Shown in pieces: positions 62,852 through 64,000 of a stretch of 64,000 nucleotides of DNA. Source of the stretch: Paraburkholderia madseniana (lineage in GTDB: Bacteria > Pseudomonadota > Gammaproteobacteria > Burkholderiales > Burkholderiaceae); NCBI RefSeq assembly GCF_009690905.1, contig NZ_VOSW01000001.1, positions 248,001 to 312,000 on the forward strand, in the 5' to 3' direction. Positions within the stretch are counted from its first letter, which is position 1. Each line of letters starts with the position of its first letter. The position numbers and the translations under genes were made by a program. The notes under the pieces are model-generated. The model ran no database searches. It was not told the DNA's origin and saw nothing but the letters and a program-made list of their open reading frames with translations.

Positions 62852-64000
62852 TCAGTGCGGCTCGATCGCAACAACCCGATGCGGCGGTGCAGCGTTCGAC
62901 GGCAAACAGGCCGGGCCCATTGGTTCGAAAGTCTTGTACGTCAGGATGAATTCCTGATGACCGAGCATTTCCGATTTCGACGCCGCCCCGAGCGACACCG
63001 CCACCGTTTGCTCGAACACCTCGCGGCCGACTTCGTCGAGCGTGCCGCGGCCTTCGAGAATGCGCCCTGCATCGACGTCCATATCGCCGGCGAGATTGCG
63101 GTAGGTCGCGGGATTCGCGCACACCTTGATGACCGGTGAAATCGCCGAGCCGACCACCGATCCACGTCCGGTCGTGAACAGAATCACATGCGCGCCGCAT
63201 GCGATCAGCTCGCCGATTTCCGCGTTGTCGCTGATGTTCGGAAAGCCGAAGCGCGGTTCGCCGTCAGGTACGACGTCGAGAAGATAAAGGCCGCCGGTCG
63301 GCGGAACGTCGCCGGGTTTGATAATGCCGACAATCGGCGACGCGCCGCTTTTCGCATACGCGCCCAACGATTTCTCTTCCTGCGTGGTGAGGCCGCCGTC
63401 CGCATTGCCGACGGCAAAACTGCCATGCCCGAGGATCGAGTAGTAGCGCGCCGCCTTCGCCACGCACGCGACAATTTCATCGCCGAGTTCTGGCCTCGCG
63501 GCACGCGTTTTCATATGAAACTCGCAACCCACCAACTCGCCGGTTTCTTCGAAGATGCAGGTCGCGCCCGCGTCGATCAGATGATCGAACGCACGGCCCA
63601 CAGCCGGGTTTGCGGTGATGCCGCTGGTTCCGTCCGAGCCGCCGCAAATCGTGCCGATCACCAGTTCGCTCAGCGCCATCGGCACTTTCTGCTGCGCGGC
63701 AAGTTGCTTGCGGGCGTCGCGAATCCAGTCGACGCCGTATTGAATCGTGCTGCGTGTGCCGCCTTTTTCCTGGATCGTCAGGACTTCGACAGGACGGCCG
63801 CTCGCGCGCACCACGTCCACAAGGTAATGCTTGTTCATGCTCTCGCACCCGAGCGACACGAACAGCACCGCGCCTACGTTGGGATGCGTGGTGAGGCGCT
63901 CGAGCATCTTTTCGGCGTAGCCATTCGGATAGCAACCGGGAAAGCCGATCAGATGCACCGGCGGCTCGCGTTCGGCTGAAGGATCGTCGAACGCGTCGAG
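62852..64000 (-). CDS. UxaA-family dehydratase, probable L-fuconate dehydratase (5' end outside the window)
   Basis: About 380 codons are visible and the frame is open to the window edge; the first seen residues are LDAFDDPSAEREPPVHLIGFP. Altronate-dehydratase-type body: SLGCESMNKHY, GTICGGSDGTSGITANPAVG, LFTTGRGSVVG and VSLGAASKSEMLGHQEF. The N-terminal SAF domain is cut off. It heads the operon, so the likely job is dehydrating L-fuconate to 2-keto-3-deoxy-L-fuconate, a step that in other bacteria is often done by an enolase-superfamily enzyme. Activity on altronate cannot be excluded. Confidence 0.85.
   Translation of the reverse strand, partial: LDAFDDPSAEREPPVHLIGFPGCYPNGYAEKMLERLTTHPNVGAVLFVSLGCESMNKHYLVDVVRASGRPVEVLTIQEKGGTRSTIQYGVDWIRDARKQLAAQQKVPMALSELVIGTICGGSDGTSGITANPAVGRAFDHLIDAGATCIFEETGELVGCEFHMKTRAARPELGDEIVACVAKAARYYSILGHGSFAVGNADGGLTTQEEKSLGAYAKSGASPIVGIIKPGDVPPTGGLYLLDVVPDGEPRFGFPNISDNAEIGELIACGAHVILFTTGRGSVVGSAISPVIKVCANPATYRNLAGDMDVDAGRILEGRGTLDEVGREVFEQTVAVSLGAASKSEMLGHQEFILTYKTFEPMGPACLPSNAAPPHRVVAIEPH

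Overview
The window looks like a secondary (accessory-rich) chromosome segment of a Burkholderiales bacterium, most probably Paraburkholderia or Burkholderia. The reasons are the high GC with strongly GC-biased third codon positions, the arrangement gltA-sdhE-sdhBADC-GntR / mdh-HpcH-prpC-prpD-acnA, a DUF3563 microprotein, a PhaZ-type intracellular PHB depolymerase, and an oxidative L-fucose pathway. Genus is inferred from gene content, not from a marker gene. I saw no tRNA, rRNA, CRISPR array or intact insertion sequence.

Layout. 0-1.4 kb: 5'-truncated Fic protein. 1.4-16.5 kb: TCA/propionate supercluster. On the minus strand are citrate synthase, SdhE and SdhBADC plus a GntR regulator; on the plus strand are malate dehydrogenase, a citrate-lyase-like enzyme, a possible 55-residue coupled protein, 2-methylcitrate synthase, an MliC-like exported protein, 2-methylcitrate dehydratase and aconitase A. 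An 18-bp perfect palindrome next to a good promoter lies in the divergent gntR/mdh gap. 16.5-21.4 kb: a membrane protein, a pseudokinase with an HPt domain, a BvgA-like response regulator and an OmpA-type lipoprotein. 21.5-27 kb: TetR-controlled ABC-2 efflux system (regulator, HlyD, ATPase, permease, outer-membrane factor), followed by decayed 77-bp tandem copies of the last gene's 3' end. 27-33.3 kb: spermidine/putrescine-type ABC importer with a divergent MocR regulator. 33.4-38.9 kb: a giant DUF748/AsmA-like protein and a DUF1254/DUF1214 lipoprotein, separated by a cluster of hairpins.

39-47.4 kb: copper ATPase CopA behind a CueR-type promoter, a chemoreceptor behind a FliA-like promoter, a glutathione S-transferase, PhaZ, a cupin and a flavin reductase. 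47.5-50 kb is the clearest accessory patch. It holds an orphan HipB-like repressor with a phased array of alternating half-sites, then on the minus strand a filamentous-haemagglutinin remnant followed by two toxin-tip/immunity pairs and a frameshifted immunity-like relic: the layout of displaced contact-dependent-inhibition (CdiA-CT/CdiI) cassettes. 50-59 kb: 3-hydroxyacyl-CoA dehydrogenase, small exported or conserved proteins, an AGE-family epimerase, a cold-shock protein, a second chemoreceptor and a hotdog thioesterase. 59-64 kb: minus-strand L-fucose oxidation operon (UxaA-family dehydratase cut by the window edge, aldo/keto reductase, lactonase, SDR, FAH hydrolase).

Functionally the left third feeds acetyl-CoA and propionyl-CoA into oxidative metabolism, and the fucose operon would deliver pyruvate and lactate. 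PhaZ, thioesterase and hydroxyacyl-CoA dehydrogenase point to storage-polymer and acyl-CoA turnover, and the transport, chemotaxis and toxin genes fit a soil or plant-associated life. All family assignments come from reading motifs; no database search was possible.
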